From positions 47,265,280-47,329,279 of the forward strand of contig OX463780.1 in NCBI GenBank assembly GCA_949825025.1: a DNA stretch of 64,000 nt, in the 5' to 3' direction. Shown in pieces: positions 1 to 12,379 of this stretch; position 1 is the first letter of the stretch, and each line of letters begins with the position of its first letter. The stretch comes from Siphlonurus alternatus (taxonomy: Eukaryota > Arthropoda > Insecta > Ephemeroptera > Siphlonuridae). The notes beneath the pieces were generated by a model. It did no database searches. It was given only the letters and a program-made list of their open reading frames with translations, and was not told where the DNA came from. The position numbers were made by a program, and so were the translations under genes.

Positions 1-574
1 TTACATGGTACGAAGAAACAGACTTGATAACGAATAGAGGGGATTGCGCTGACGTCATACTTCTGGCAAGTAGGCAGCGCTGAGGTGGGCAAGAATGAAC
101 GGACAAGCATATAAACAAAGTGTATATATGTTTTTTTTTTTTTTAATAACACACTTTAACAGTGCACGATAGAACTCATAACAAAAATCTTACCGCCAAA
201 ATACTGTTATATACTAAGTATTTTTTATGTATATTTTTTTGTCATTATGCCTATGTTTCTCATACAATCTACTTTCTCTTTTCCCTCCCTCCCTCCTTCG
301 CAGCGAGCAGGTATAGGGACTACCCCTCCCGCGCCTCACGTAAACATAATTAAGCAATCAGATCTATAATATATCATTATTTACCTGGCAAAAGACTCTC
401 TCAACAGTTTTTTTTTAAAAGATTGACATATTTATTGCCAGAGGACTTCTTTTTTTATGCTGCGTTCTAAATTTTAATCAGTCTTATATTTCTATCCTCC
501 AAATAATTAGATGATTTTCCAGCTTCATTTATCAACTTTACGTCGGTGATTGTTGTTGAGTACAGACAATAGAC
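1..574. other. AT-rich non-coding start of window
   Basis: No gene is seen. There is a T-run near 130-144, a pyrimidine-rich tract near 270-300 and one TGACGTCA octamer at 50-57. Short open frames here have AT-driven composition and no family resemblance. Confidence 0.5.
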
Positions 575-689
575 CTGTTCGTAAATACACAATCAGAAAT
601 AATCAATTATTATTGATGATCTTTATGTTCTATGTACAGAAGGTTCATCAATAATAATCGATTATTTCTGATTGTGTATTTACGAACAG
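575..689. repeat. 115-bp hairpin with 45-bp arms
   Basis: The segment starts CTGTTCGTAAATACAC and ends GTGTATTTACGAACAG. The two 45-bp arms are complementary with one mismatch that I could find, and they are separated by a loop of about 25 bases. Such a perfect arm pair suggests a recently inserted palindromic MITE. A transcribed long hairpin (small-RNA precursor) is the alternative. No target duplication is clear: the flanks read TAGAC on the left and ACCTA on the right. No protein is encoded. Confidence 0.8.
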
Positions 690-763
690 ACCTAATGATT
701 GTACAGCGATTAGCCTACTTTTTTATTAGCACCAATGATGGCTTTTTTATATACATATACATA

Positions 764-768
<5 letters not shown>

Positions 769-829
<61 letters not shown>
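769..829. repeat. (TA)n microsatellite
   Basis: About 30 uninterrupted TA units. The Tyr-Ile frame through it is an artefact of the repeat. Confidence 0.95.
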
Positions 830-832
<3 letters not shown>

Positions 833-1819
833 AATAATCTTCTTATAAGTATAAGGTTAACTGCCATCAACAGATCGAATGCAACTTATATATGGCAATT
901 TAACATTGAGCTCAGCATGTTGTCATTATTAATTACTTTTTTCATGCATGTGACCTTTGTAAATAAATTTTGTACCTCCATTGATACATGCTAGTTAATG
1001 TGTATGAAAGATATTAATTATATTTGTTTCAATGTGAATTATATAGAAAAATTTCAAATGGACTTTTTAAATTTTTTTCAGACTAAAAAATAAAAAAAAC
1101 AAACATGTAAAACACAAGGAAATAATGGTGGCTTACCTTGTAGGAAGTTGATTTTTTTAAAAATAGATTAACAAAATTTGAATTTGAATCTGACCATCGA
1201 ACAAGTGTTCAGATTTTTTAATAATATTGATAAATAAGTGGTTATACTTAAATGGAATATATGTTGATAAGGTTCTTCATAAACACGGAGTTCGTTCAAA
1301 ATTAAATAACCTCCTGTAACCAAAATGGTCTTGATAAAATCATATAATAATGTAAATAAAACAAAATCATGTAACCAAAATAAGTTTTTTGGGAAATACT
1401 ACTTCGTATTATTATTAATATACTGACCGCAGTTTATAAAAATCATTGCAAATACATTAAACCCGTCTATTGACTTGATTTTAGACTTGATTTGACTCAC
1501 GTTACATGTTGTTACATGATGTAACCGCTGCTCAGTCAGCAGTTGATGAACAAAGCCGGGGGCTGCATCACACCCTGCACAATCAAACTCGTGAATATGT
1601 CAGCAATTCTCACCTAATTAAAGTTAGTGCATTTCAAAGCGTGCAACAATTTCATAATTATGATGGTATATACATGCATGTGGTTAATATTGTATTTCAC
1701 TACATCAGTGTGTTCATTTCAAAATTTTTGCATCAAAACGCCTAATATTATATATTATAGTCAACAATTCATATATAGCTCCTAGGGGTGAATCGAGTGG
1801 TGTGTATCAGAAGTTGAAA
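830..1819. other. AT-rich stretch without recognised gene
   Basis: Mostly A/T runs. A slightly more balanced segment at 1500-1610 is open on the plus strand for about 79 codons. It has no ATG context, splice pattern or family resemblance that would support a gene. Confidence 0.4.
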
Positions 1820-2149
1820 CATAATGGAGTATCGACCTCAATTTTTTTTATTGCAGAAATTGATAGAGGGTGTAAAGTTATGTTACCCTGATTTTTTCAG
1901 ATCTTTTTGAGACCGAGAACTATTTTTAAAAAATTATTGAAAGTTCTTTTTGTGACGTCACGAGGCGGTAAGTCCTATCTTTTTCTTAAGGAGCGGCGTC
2001 TCGTGACGTCACGAAAAGAATTTTCAATAATTTTTTAAAAATAGTTCCCAGGCTCTAAAAAATCTGAAAAAAATCATCAGGGTGGCATAGCTTTGCACCC
2101 TCTATCCATTTCTGCAACAAAAAAAATTGAGGTCGATACTCCATTATGT
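1820..2149. mobile_element. Palindromic MITE, family A copy 1
   Basis: The 330-bp segment is an imperfect palindrome. It opens ATAATGGAGTATCGACCTC and closes with the reverse complement, GAGGTCGATACTCCATTAT. Inside the outer arms are matching blocks (TTGCAGAAATTGATAGAGGG against CCCTCTATCCATTTCTGCAA, then TATTTTTAAAAAATTATTGA on both sides). Each inner arm carries one TGACGTCA octamer (1953 and 2004) placed symmetrically about the centre. There is no coding capacity. The core is shared with the copy at 36.5 kb, but the outermost arms differ. I infer a non-autonomous DNA transposon. Confidence 0.85.
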
Positions 2150-3139
2150 TGTTGAGACTCGTACAGTGACGGAGAAAAACTGGCCCTTCAACGGTTGATA
2201 CAATTAAACATCGGTCATACAACTAAGACTTGGATTTTCGTACCAGAATACTTATTACTACAAGCTACTTTGTGGTATTTTCATTGCTATTTAGCTTGCG
2301 ACAGGCAAGCTGGAAAATAAAATTTAATATTATTTCGCGAGTATTGCACAAATAATGTACTAATTTATTAATTTGATATTTTAATTTATAATTAGAACAA
2401 AATAATATACTGCTAGTTAATCAAATAAACCGTGTACAAGTTCTTTCATTGATGTATTTTTTTAACAAGAAACATTTAATTGTAAGATCCATTAATTATT
2501 TTTTTTATATTGAATATTGAGTATTTCATTCATATAAATCAGAGTTTTTTTTCTTAAATTTGTATTTCCAATCAATGAAATAAGTTCATTAAAAAATAAA
2601 ATTAATTAATTATTATTTGCTTTTACATTAAAAATACTACGGTCAAATCAGAGTGAATGTGAAATCTTTCCGCTTGTATAGAATAAGAAAATCAATTGTA
2701 ATAATATATTTTATCTTTTCTCAAACGATGACTTCGATTTAAATATATAAAAAAAGAATACATTTACAGTCTACTTAAAACACACATAAGAAGTTGATGG
2801 TTAAAATCCAATGTTATAAAAATATATGAGGTAGAGCTTTTAATACTTCTTTTTTTAAATATATTTTTTTTTTACAATATGAAAAGTTTTGAAGCAGCAG
2901 CGGCAGGGTTTCTCTACATTAAATATTAAATAATACAGTTGTGAGGCATCGCGGTTTGCTCTGAAGACACATCGCACGGATGAAGGATTGAATAATAAAG
3001 TTTTGCTATTTAATTAGCATTGCTGAGTGCATGTGGTGACAGTTACACTTAAGTTCATGGCGAATTATTATGACGTCATATCAATTTGTTATTTTTTTAA
3101 GAAAAAGAGTATCGTGTAAGATTTTAATTTATTTTAAGT
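2150..3139. other. AT-rich stretch without recognised gene
   Basis: Long A/T runs. A TGACGTCA octamer lies at 3071-3078, just before the SINE. A short balanced patch at 2890-2990 has no extended frame. Nothing else is seen. Confidence 0.4.
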
Positions 3140-3345
3140 ATCGGAGTAGTGTAGCACAGTCTTTACACGAGAAAGGTCGCGGGTTCGAATCCAGGTCTAA
3201 AGTAAGATACCTTTCATCACTTTACCAGGGTTTCGACAAGCGACTGGCATCCAGGTACATTAGCTTTGATTGTGCCGGACTTCCTACTACAGGTTTCCAT
3301 GGTTTCCTGTAGTTAATATGTCAGTGTCAGGAAATTTGAAGTGGA
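3140..3345 (+). mobile_element. tRNA-headed SINE, diverged
   Basis: The head reads GGAGTAGTGTAGCACAG, an A-box-like stretch, followed about 30 bases later by a good pol III B box, GGTTCGAATCC, at 3182-3192. About 100 bases further on is GGTTTCCATGGTTTCC (3292-3307). This matches the core block GGTTTTCC..GGTTTCCC of a conserved SINE central domain known from insect SINEs, and the same block recurs in other SINEs in this window. The acceptor and anticodon stems do not fold as a functional tRNA. The 3' end is approximate. Confidence 0.65.
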
Positions 3346-3794
3346 CCATGGTCGCTCGTTGTTGTTCAGTTTGAACGCTTTCGTCATCAGCATGCTGCTG
3401 TAGTATACGCTGTAGTAAAATAAATAAATAAATTTTTATTAGTATGATAATTTTATTTGACAATAATAAAAATATATGACATTTTATATCGTTGTGTAGT
3501 TGCATTGATTACAGTATAGTCTTGAGTTTGCGCAGGCTTATATAGTGTCATGATGCAGCGGAAAGTGGCTTAGATGAATATAAATTTCGTATCTTGCTTT
3601 TTGCTATTTCCGTTTTGTATTAAAGCTCTGTCAAAATTCTCTTTCTATTTTTGTTTACCTTCACTGTGTATACCATTGTTTATATTTATTTCATTGTTTA
3701 TAAAGTATATTGTTTATCTTTATTATACTGTTGTACTTTATACAGTGTATACAATGTTGTTTACCTTGTATGTATTTATGTCCCTGGCCACTGG

Positions 3795-5277
<1,483 letters not shown>

Positions 5278-5766
5278 AATGGGGTACTGACCGGTATTTG
5301 AGTTAGCAATACTAGTAAAAAGTACTGTGAATTCTATGAAGAACGAACCCTATTAGAGCATTCTACGACAATTTGCTGATTTTATATGAATTTTTAAAAC
5401 TTTTTTTGATGACGTCATAGCATTGAATCTTAAATGGGGAAATGCATCAGTTAACATTGCTAAAATGAAAAATTATTGAAGTACGAATTTCAAACCTTCA
5501 TTATCGTGATTCTAGTACCTGAAAACCTTGCAAATGAAGTTTTGGTTACATTTCAATATTAAGTATGGGATTTGGCAATGTTAACTGATCTATTTTCCCA
5601 TTTAAGATTCAATGCTATGACGTCATTTTTGAGAGGTTTTAAAAATTCATATAAAATCAGGAAATTGTCGTAGAATGCTGTAATAGGGCTTGTTCTTTAT
5701 GAAATTCTCATGTCTTTTAAAATGTTGACAAAAACTTGAAACTTTTTTTTTGGTCAGTACCCCATT
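5278..5766. mobile_element. 489-bp inverted-repeat element, family B
   Basis: The termini AATGGGGTACTGACC and GGTCAGTACCCCATT are exact reverse complements. Inner matching blocks extend the arms: GCATTCTACGACAATTTGCTG against its counterpart near 5660, and ATTCAATGCTATGACGTCAT against the mirror block at 5408-5430. Each arm carries a TGACGTCA octamer (5410 and 5618). The element is non-coding. The length, the extended arms and the CRE placement parallel family A, so this may be a relative. Confidence 0.8.
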
Positions 5767-5787
5767 AAACTGTTAAACGTTCATTCT

Positions 5788-5882
5788 CTACGTACATACA
5801 TATGATGGTGTTTACGACGGATAATGTTATTCTTATGAAGCGTCGTCAACAGATCCGTATTAAAAACCGTCTTGTGAACGTA
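5788..5882 (+). mobile_element. Short MITE, family C copy 1
   Basis: The element opens CTACGTACATACATATGATGGTGTTT-like sequence and ends AAAAACCGTCTTGTGAACGTAG, which is an imperfect terminal inverted repeat. The middle holds the diagnostic TTTACGACGGATAATGTTAT and GCGTCGTCAA blocks, which are also found at 12.3 kb (same strand) and 22.3 kb (opposite strand). About 95 bp, no coding. Confidence 0.75.
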
Positions 5883-6533
5883 GTGAAAATTGTTGTTTTA
5901 CAAAAAACGTGTTAAAAAATCAAGATATAATTTTTTGAAATAATTTTATTGTTTAGTCATGTGTGGGAACATTTAGCCAGAAAGGTATAGAGAGAACTTT
6001 TGTCCCAAAGTAATGAGGCCTACTGGATGAGAGCCAAAGCCATTGCTTGCAGCCAATATATAATATTGATTTTACATTGACCTCAACTATAGATAACAAT
6101 ATCATAACCTAAATATTAATAATAATTTTTTATCAGCATCAAAATTACTATATAATAGTGTTTTTGCTTGTATAGTATTATTATGTAGTCTTAATTAACA
6201 AAGTTTTTTAAAAAACTAATTTATTTTTTTATCTTGTATTATAAGAACCGCAAATTAAATTTTAATTTAAATTAAGGGAAAAAAATTTCCTTTCAATTAG
6301 AAAAGTTTTTTAATCCTTTACTTGTCTACTATAGTTATTACATAAAAAAACAATCTCATCAACTATTTTTTTATTTATAAAAAAAAAAATATGAAAATGT
6401 ATCGGAAATCTACCATGAAATCTCGCGGAGATGAGTATTTTCGTTGAATATCGTCGACCTATCAGCTAGTATGTAGTTCAATTGTTATACAATCAAAATT
6501 AATTTATGAGAGGTAATAATGAAAAGGCAGTAC

Positions 6534-6535
<2 letters not shown>
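5883..6535. other. AT-rich stretch, nothing recognised
   Basis: Mostly A/T runs with no open frame of note and no repeat match that I could see inside this window. Confidence 0.4.

Positions 6536-6613
<78 letters not shown>
6536..6613. repeat. (AG)n microsatellite
   Basis: AG repeat with one GGG interruption near its 3' end (6605). Confidence 0.95.
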
Positions 6614-6614
<1 letters not shown>

Positions 6615-8125
6615 TGACAAAATATACAATTAACTCTTTGAATGAAAATTTAAAATTTTAATAATGATCATAAAAAAATCATTGTTTTATGTACATATTA
6701 TTATATATACTGTATTATACTACTATTATATTATAGAATAATATAAGTTCTTTACGTACTGTTTCATTTTAACATTGTTTTCTTTTTTTTTTTTCTTTTT
6801 TTTTTTAAAAAAAAGCTTTCAACTCGACTGAAAGTCGTAATATATTTTTTTTTCTTTATTCTTTAATGGTGCGAGCCGTATATATGGGAGTATTATTTTT
6901 ATGTTTGAAAAGTGTACGGTGAACTGCTTACAGAAAAATATTGGAAAAAAAAAAATAGCTTCTGTTTTTTCGACCGTTATATCGTATATAGAGTTGTGTA
7001 TTTAAGTCGATCTGTAACAGCTGTATGCTATAGAGACAGTCAGTCTATCTCAAGAAGCAATTGCTAGCTTGAGATGTCTCGAGTCATACATTTTGTGTAC
7101 ACTATAGAAAAAAAACTTAATGTCAAATATATTGTATTGATTTTGTATTTTAGAAATCGTCTCCTCAAGTACCGTATATATAAACAACGTAATGTTGATG
7201 CAAAATAGACCTTATGTACATGTCTTTAATTGTATGACAAAAATTCATAAACTTGCTCATGAACGGGATACTTCTTAAATTAACTAAATCATAAATAACG
7301 CTCAAGATTCCCCATGTGGACTACATAAGCCATAATTATAAACGTTATTATAGACAATTATAAACGTTATTATAGACATTAATAAAGTCATACTAAATCG
7401 GTTTGACTTAAGCACAGTTTAGAAAATTTTAAGTCAAATAAAGTAATTTTCCCAAAAATTGAGCAAATTGATCAAATTCAAAAAATTTACGAATCTCGAA
7501 AATCGTGATCTGAATTTTAACATATATATTATAAAATTATTTCGGCAAATAAGAATAACTTAAAGAAAGAAATTTAATGAATACTAAGCTAACAATCGCG
7601 ACTAAAATTATTAAGTAATAAATTTAAAGTATTTAGTTTTAGTTTTTAACTAATTTTGTTTAATTTACATTTAACATTATAAATTAATAATTTATTTAAA
7701 CAAAGGAAACAAAGAAGTCTTATTTATGGTTGCGAGGTTTAGGCAGGTCCATTTTTATACACTAAAACACCGGGGGGAGGGTAAAAAAGAGGCGAGTAGG
7801 AGATTTTATTGCATCTACGATCAAGTTATACATTTGCCTCATTTAAATAGAGAAACGAGGAAACCTATGAAAGAATGGTCCGTACCAATAAATGCATGGA
7901 CTCAGCTCTCATCGCATATACTGAAAGCCAAAATAACTTTACCGGGATCAGAATTCACGTTTTTATTAAATTTATTGCTTGTTGAAAATATCATCTCAAC
8001 AGCCTACACAAAATATGGTGTTTACTTTTTACTCCGATTTCAATGGTTAACAAGATTGAGTACCATTATTACCTGTAACCATTATAACTTCTAAGAACGT
8101 GACTTTTGCGATTTTGAACATTTTT
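6614..8125. other. AT-rich stretch with small tandem repeat and an unassigned open frame
   Basis: Poly-T/poly-A runs, then a TATTTAAG (6999) followed 43 bases later by a TCAGTC, which is too far apart for a clean TATA/initiator pair. A 122-codon plus-strand frame runs from 7726 to 8094. It resembles no family that I know and shows no clear codon bias, so I do not call it a gene. Confidence 0.35.
7334..7377. repeat. 22-bp tandem duplication
   Basis: The unit AATTATAAACGTTATTATAG plus AC occurs twice head to tail with no mismatch. This is a simple local duplication. Confidence 0.85.
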
Positions 8126-8410
8126 GATTTCTTAGAAGTTGTACGACATTACAGCTCGTGGATCTCTTTCAATTTTGTTAGCCAAGAGTGTTCAGGCAGC
8201 AGGGTTTTTATCGCGGACCGCAGGAGCAAAAACGGCGAGGGGTAACTCTGCTGGCGGCGATGGAGCAGCCATCTTGACAAATTTCTTTTCAATAAAGTCG
8301 GAAGAGTGTTGGTAGTGGACATTTTTCTTGATATGCCACACTGCAACTTTAGAAGTGAGAAAGAGTATGTTAGATAAATAAATACATTATCATTTTCAAA
8401 TAACATCAAC
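8126..8410. other. GC-balanced block, possible exon, strand uncertain
   Basis: Composition rises well above the flanks. On the plus strand an acceptor-like TTTTTGATTTCTTAG at about 8120-8134 is followed by an open frame (KLYDITARGSLSILLAKSVQ ...), with GTAACT at about 8241 as a possible donor. On the minus strand a frame of 87 codons is also open, and another minus frame has a strong start context, AAGATGGCTGC (MAAPSPPAELPLAVFAPAVR ...), stopping after about 26 codons. The frames conflict, so at most one is real. No family is recognised. Confidence 0.25.
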
Positions 8411-8412
8411 AT

Positions 8413-10098
8413 CTTAAACTAAAATTTTAATTTAATATCATTTTCAGCATTTTTTGTATAGTTGTTAAGAGTAAGAAGACTTTTAATAATAATCAATCAT
8501 ACCTAGTTGAAAAAAAATCATACTCAACTTATGTTGAACACGTTCAAACTTACTCTTTTTGACGTCTTTCATACCTAAAAACACATCTAATTTCTTCCTC
8601 GCTAAGATGAAATGAAGACTTAATTTCTAACATTTCACCCTCAGTAAGACGTAATTTTGACTTTTTCATCTGAAATGATGCACCAAATTATCATCCTCAC
8701 AGAAATAAAGAGGTAACATTTCAACCCAGGTATATTTAAAGAGATCGAAGTTATTACAACAGAAATTTTCATTACTCTTTTCAGCACTAATTAAACAAAT
8801 ATTGTCCATCAAAATTCGTACGTGGAAGTACCCATTTCATAAATAAAAACAAGAAGAAGCACTATTAAATCTTTCATGTCAGTTTAAAAAATAAATTAAT
8901 TAAAACAAAATGTCAACTCTGAAAATATATCATCAAATGTTATTTATTTTAAGTTGTTATTAACTAAGAAACTAAAAAAACAATAATAATATTGCCGGTA
9001 GGTCAAAAAGTAAACATTTTCATGCTTGAGATAGTTTATTTTTCAAGAAGAAGAACAACAAAAATAGTTGATTGTTCATTGGTTCAAAGTTGATCCAATC
9101 ATTCAAGTTCGGTTGACCTCTATATACTTGATTGTTGATTTCACGAGAGAGATAGAAAAGATATAGTTTGAGAAAGTATAACGAACAACAAGTTTTTCTT
9201 TGCTGGCAAATGTTGTTGAATCCTGCATGCTGTAGAAACAACTAAGATACAAAGAATACAACAATAATGAGAGTTTTTCAAGTCGCATGACGTTTCAAAG
9301 AAGATCCGCAGACTAGAATTACAATATCTTTCATCTTTTTCCTGGCTGCTCTTTTTGTGTCCACCCCCTCGTCTGCTTCAACCTCCTCCACACCTTAGCC
9401 TACACTCCACCGCGTCTTGTACTGTACCCACGCACCCCAGCATCTCTTTCTCTATCTCCCACCTCTTACTCTCACTGTTTCCTTCTTTCATTTAATTTCT
9501 GTGTGCCTTTCAAAGCAATTAACGTCACATTAAAATACTCTTTTCTCACATCTCTCTAATTTTTTTATGCACTTGTAAGAAATAATTGGACGCGATTCAT
9601 GAAGAGAGTTGTCCAGGTTTCTCAGTAGCCATACATTTATAGTGTCATTGAATTAGGCTGTCGCTGGCCGCGGTTAGTGAGAAAGCTGCTTTCTCAATTG
9701 TGAATCACCCCGAATTTAGAATAGAAATTTGCTTTATTGCGGTGACGTTTATAGGCTTTGCAAGCACATTCTTACACCTAACCGCATACAATTTGGACAT
9801 ACAATTTTTACTGCTTAAAAATTTTTATTCTGATAATATGTGAAATTATATGCATCGTATTTTAAAACTTACTATTGAGCAGTAGATACCTAAGCTAACA
9901 AGTAGTAAATGTTAAAAATAATATACTTTACGAGAGTAACACAATGCAAAAATCATCAATAATCATGATATTCCAAATATATAACAATAAAACAAAACGA
10001 ATATTATTCCTTCCGAAATCAATAAATGTTATTTAAAGGAAATCAAAAAAAAAAAAGTTGTATGGTATTTTATTTTTAGTTACAAAGGTTGGATGGAT
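8413..10098. other. AT-rich stretch without recognised gene
   Basis: No supported gene. A pyrimidine-rich segment at 9350-9490 (many CCTC/CTCC words) gives Ser/Pro/Leu-rich frames of low complexity. A CG-rich patch at 9660-9690 (CTGGCCGCGG) is isolated. Confidence 0.4.
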
Positions 10099-10338
10099 TT
10101 AGTGTGTTATTGCTACAAGAAGACACACGTGAGCTTTTGGACTGACGTTGCAATAAGGGATTGTAACCGTGGCAGCAGGAGACTGGTCAGTAGCAATCGA
10201 TGTGATCTCTGACAGCATGAGCTCGCTTAGCCGCCGTCGCTCACAAGGGAAATAAAACCCTTCAGCAAACATCGCCAGCCAATACACCAGCCGTCTGTCC
10301 AAAAACCGTGACGTGTACCAACCTCCAACCTCAATCAA
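10099..10338 (-). CDS. Unassigned open frame in a GC-balanced block
   Basis: A 79-codon minus-strand frame fills a block that is clearly richer in G+C than its surroundings. It reads MIEVGGWYTSRFLDRRLVYW at the start and ends ...KAHVCLLVAITH followed by a stop. A shorter plus-strand frame is open over half of the block, so strand is not settled. It lies about 200 bp upstream of, and divergent from, the candidate promoter at 10.55 kb. I do not recognise the protein. It could be an exon, an old transposon fragment or chance. Confidence 0.2.
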   Translation of the reverse strand: MIEVGGWYTSRFLDRRLVYWLAMFAEGFYFPCERRRLSELMLSEITSIATDQSPAATVTIPYCNVSPKAHVCLLVAITH

Positions 10339-10548
10339 CCGACGATAATTAGAACCACTGCGTAGTATTCTAGCATCATAGTGGCTATAACATTCATTTG
10401 AGTATAACTAATAAATTGCTGTATTGATTTAATTTTTCTAATGTATTGAGTCAATATTTCATGATTCCACAAAAGAACTATGCAGTGATGATACATACAG
10501 AGTAATCTATTTGGGGGTAAAAGGAGCAACTATATCGAGTAACGCTGC

Positions 10549-10580
10549 TATATATAAAGTGTTGTGTATGAAGTTCAGTC
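10549..10580 (+). promoter_or_regulatory. Candidate core promoter: TATA box plus initiator
   Basis: TATATATAAAG at 10549-10559 is followed by TTCAGTC, whose adenine at 10577 lies 28 bases from the first T. TCAGT is the arthropod initiator consensus, and the spacing fits TATA at about -30. No downstream promoter element is visible near +28. The first ATG after it (10597) opens only six codons, so a spliced or non-coding transcript would be needed. Confidence 0.4.
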
Positions 10581-10727
10581 GTCTCAAAGCAAAATTATGC
10601 TTGCTCCTTTGCAGTGATTCCGGTCACTGTAATAATTCATATTCTTTATTCTGAATAGACAAACTGCATGATTTTTTGTATTGAATTTTTATAAAGAGGA
10701 TCACCTCGACTTATGTATTGGCAATTT

Positions 10728-10910
10728 TTTAAGATTTTTTAAAACCCTCAAAATCGACGGAAAAGACGCAGTGTGTGTTGTCACAGTTATGCAACGTCTT
10801 TCCCTTTGCTTGCATGCTAAATATTTGCATTGAGTATGACGTCACAGTATTTTGGAGCACAATTTTAAGGGTGTTAGAGGGTTAAAAAAATCTGAAAATT
10901 ATTGTCAACA
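10728..10910. mobile_element. CRE-bearing inverted-repeat element, family D
   Basis: The left block AGATTTTTTAAAACCCTCAA has an imperfect inverted partner near 10875-10905 (AGAGGGTTAAAAAAATCT). Between them are GCATGCTAAATATTTGCAT and a TGACGTCA octamer at 10837. The same arrangement (TTAAATATTTGCATGACTATGACGTCACAGCATTTTG) recurs at 43.7 kb, so this is a dispersed, non-coding element. Confidence 0.6.
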
Positions 10911-10984
10911 TTTAACTTTTTGTTAATGCTATTTTAACCAGTATGTTCTGTAAATTATGAAATTAGGTAAAAAAATGGCAACTC

Positions 10985-11035
10985 TGGCCTCCTTATCAAT
11001 AGAGGCTTCAAGTGTTCCCACACCCCTATCTTTTA
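10985..11035 (+). repeat. Terminal-type repeat H, left end
   Basis: ATCAATAGAGGCTTCAAGTG followed by TTCCCACACCCCTATC. The sequence is an inverted match to 15325-15375 (ACTTGAAGCCTCTATTG preceded by GGGAACACC). A related pair bounds a 259-bp element at 27.1 kb. The two ends here are 4.4 kb apart with other elements between them. Confidence 0.5.
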
Positions 11036-11871
11036 GCATGGCGACCGGCAAAAAAACTGAACTTATGAGAGTTACGTTAAGATTTACCTTTAGCTATGTT
11101 CATATTTAGGTGTAATAATTTTTTCTGCATTTAATGAACATAATATTTCCTTTCCTGGCATTGTAAAATTTAAATATATAGCTAAAACAACTCGAGAAAT
11201 TTGGCGCTTTTCTGCGGAAACTTGAGAACTAAAGTCAGTACAGCGTTGCCAGGTTTACTTGAATTTGAAGATGGAAAAGGGGGTGTGTCACTTGCAGGCT
11301 TACAGCCATGAAAAAATTATTATTTCTTCATGTTTACAACTATTATTTTCTGATTTTACCTATTTTAACTAGATAGAAATGCCAAAGTCAGGTTTTATAT
11401 ATAGCATTGAATCTTGCACATAATGTCTGCATAAAGTTTACCTCTATCCAGTATAATAAAAATAAATTTCCTATTCCACAATTAAAAAAATAGGAGTCTA
11501 AAAATTATTTTTAGAAAAAGGCCATGCTTAATTTATCTGGACAATTAACATAATGAATGATACCTTCGATTTTATAGATTTATCATAGCATTCATAAATA
11601 TTAGTAGTTTTCTCTAGTCTGGTAGGCTGCAGCCTACAGAGCATAATATATGCATATATATGCTCTAATAACCTTCCTGTTGGGTTTCTTGTGTATTATT
11701 TCTTTTAAAAATAAGAGCCTCTACTTAGATCCATTAGTTCATTATTTCCCAGCATAGTATTTAAAAAAAATAAAAGTTGAAGGTCAACATATAACTTTAA
11801 CATATATTATACACTTTGACTATATATTGACATTTATTTTGTCTGTTGCTGCTCAATAAAATATACATTAT

Positions 11872-11911
11872 TCATTGAGCTCTACACAAGGCCTTGTGTA
11901 GAGCTCAATGA
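11872..11911. repeat. 40-bp perfect palindrome
   Basis: TCATTGAGCTCTACACAAGG is followed at once by its exact reverse complement with no spacer. Palindromes this perfect are unstable, so this is likely young. It could be a hairpin-type MITE remnant or the junction of an inverted duplication. Confidence 0.9.
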
Positions 11912-11944
11912 CATTATTATTATAACTGCAATATAAGAATTATA

Positions 11945-11996
11945 ACCATGTATAGTCTTCTATCTGAGAGCTTCAATAGAAGACTATATGCATGGT
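11945..11996. repeat. Hairpin, 13-bp core stem
   Basis: TATAGTCTTCTAT (11951-11963) pairs with ATAGAAGACTATA (11976-11988). Flanking ACCATG and CATGGT extend the stem across a bulge. Confidence 0.7.
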
Positions 11997-12205
11997 ACTA
12001 TACCTATCTCGCTTGTGATATATAGACTGAAACTTTAGTGTCTTCATTGTTAGAATTTATCTAACTAAAAAAAAGTCAAGAAATATCAAGTCAGAAAATC
12101 TTTTTTATTTTATTAAATATATTAATATTACACATATAATAGGGGCACTGAACGTCAAAAAGGATGAAACTTCACATTAGAAAAAAAGAGGATGATGGCA
12201 CGATG

Positions 12206-12248
12206 AAAGTGTAATGTGTATGTCAGTACAACATACACATTACACTTT
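12206..12248. repeat. Perfect 18-bp stem hairpin
   Basis: AAAGTGTAATGTGTATGT and ACATACACATTACACTTT are exact complements around a 7-base loop. It directly precedes the family C MITE that starts at 12253, so both may be products of one insertion. Confidence 0.85.
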
Positions 12249-12252
12249 ACTA

Positions 12253-12359
12253 TACATTCATATGACGGTGTTTAAAATATGTATATTCGTTTACGACGGA
12301 TAATGTTATTTTTAAGGCGTCGTCAAAGAATTCGAATTAAACACCGTGATGTGAATGTA
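12253..12359 (+). mobile_element. Short MITE, family C copy 2
   Basis: The ends are TACATTCATATGACGGTGTT and AACACCGTGATGTGAATGTA, a near-perfect terminal inverted repeat of about 20 bp. The interior has TTTACGACGGATAATGTTAT and GGCGTCGTCAA as in copies 1 and 3. The best-preserved copy of the family, 107 bp. Confidence 0.85.
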
Positions 12360-12379
12360 TTATGATAAACATAAAACTG

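Noticed and set aside
10828..10845. Bacterial or phage-type system (operon, CRISPR array, toxin-antitoxin, defence island)
   Set aside because: No repeat-spacer array, no ribosome binding sites and no dense open frames anywhere in the window. Composition and repeats are those of an animal genome.
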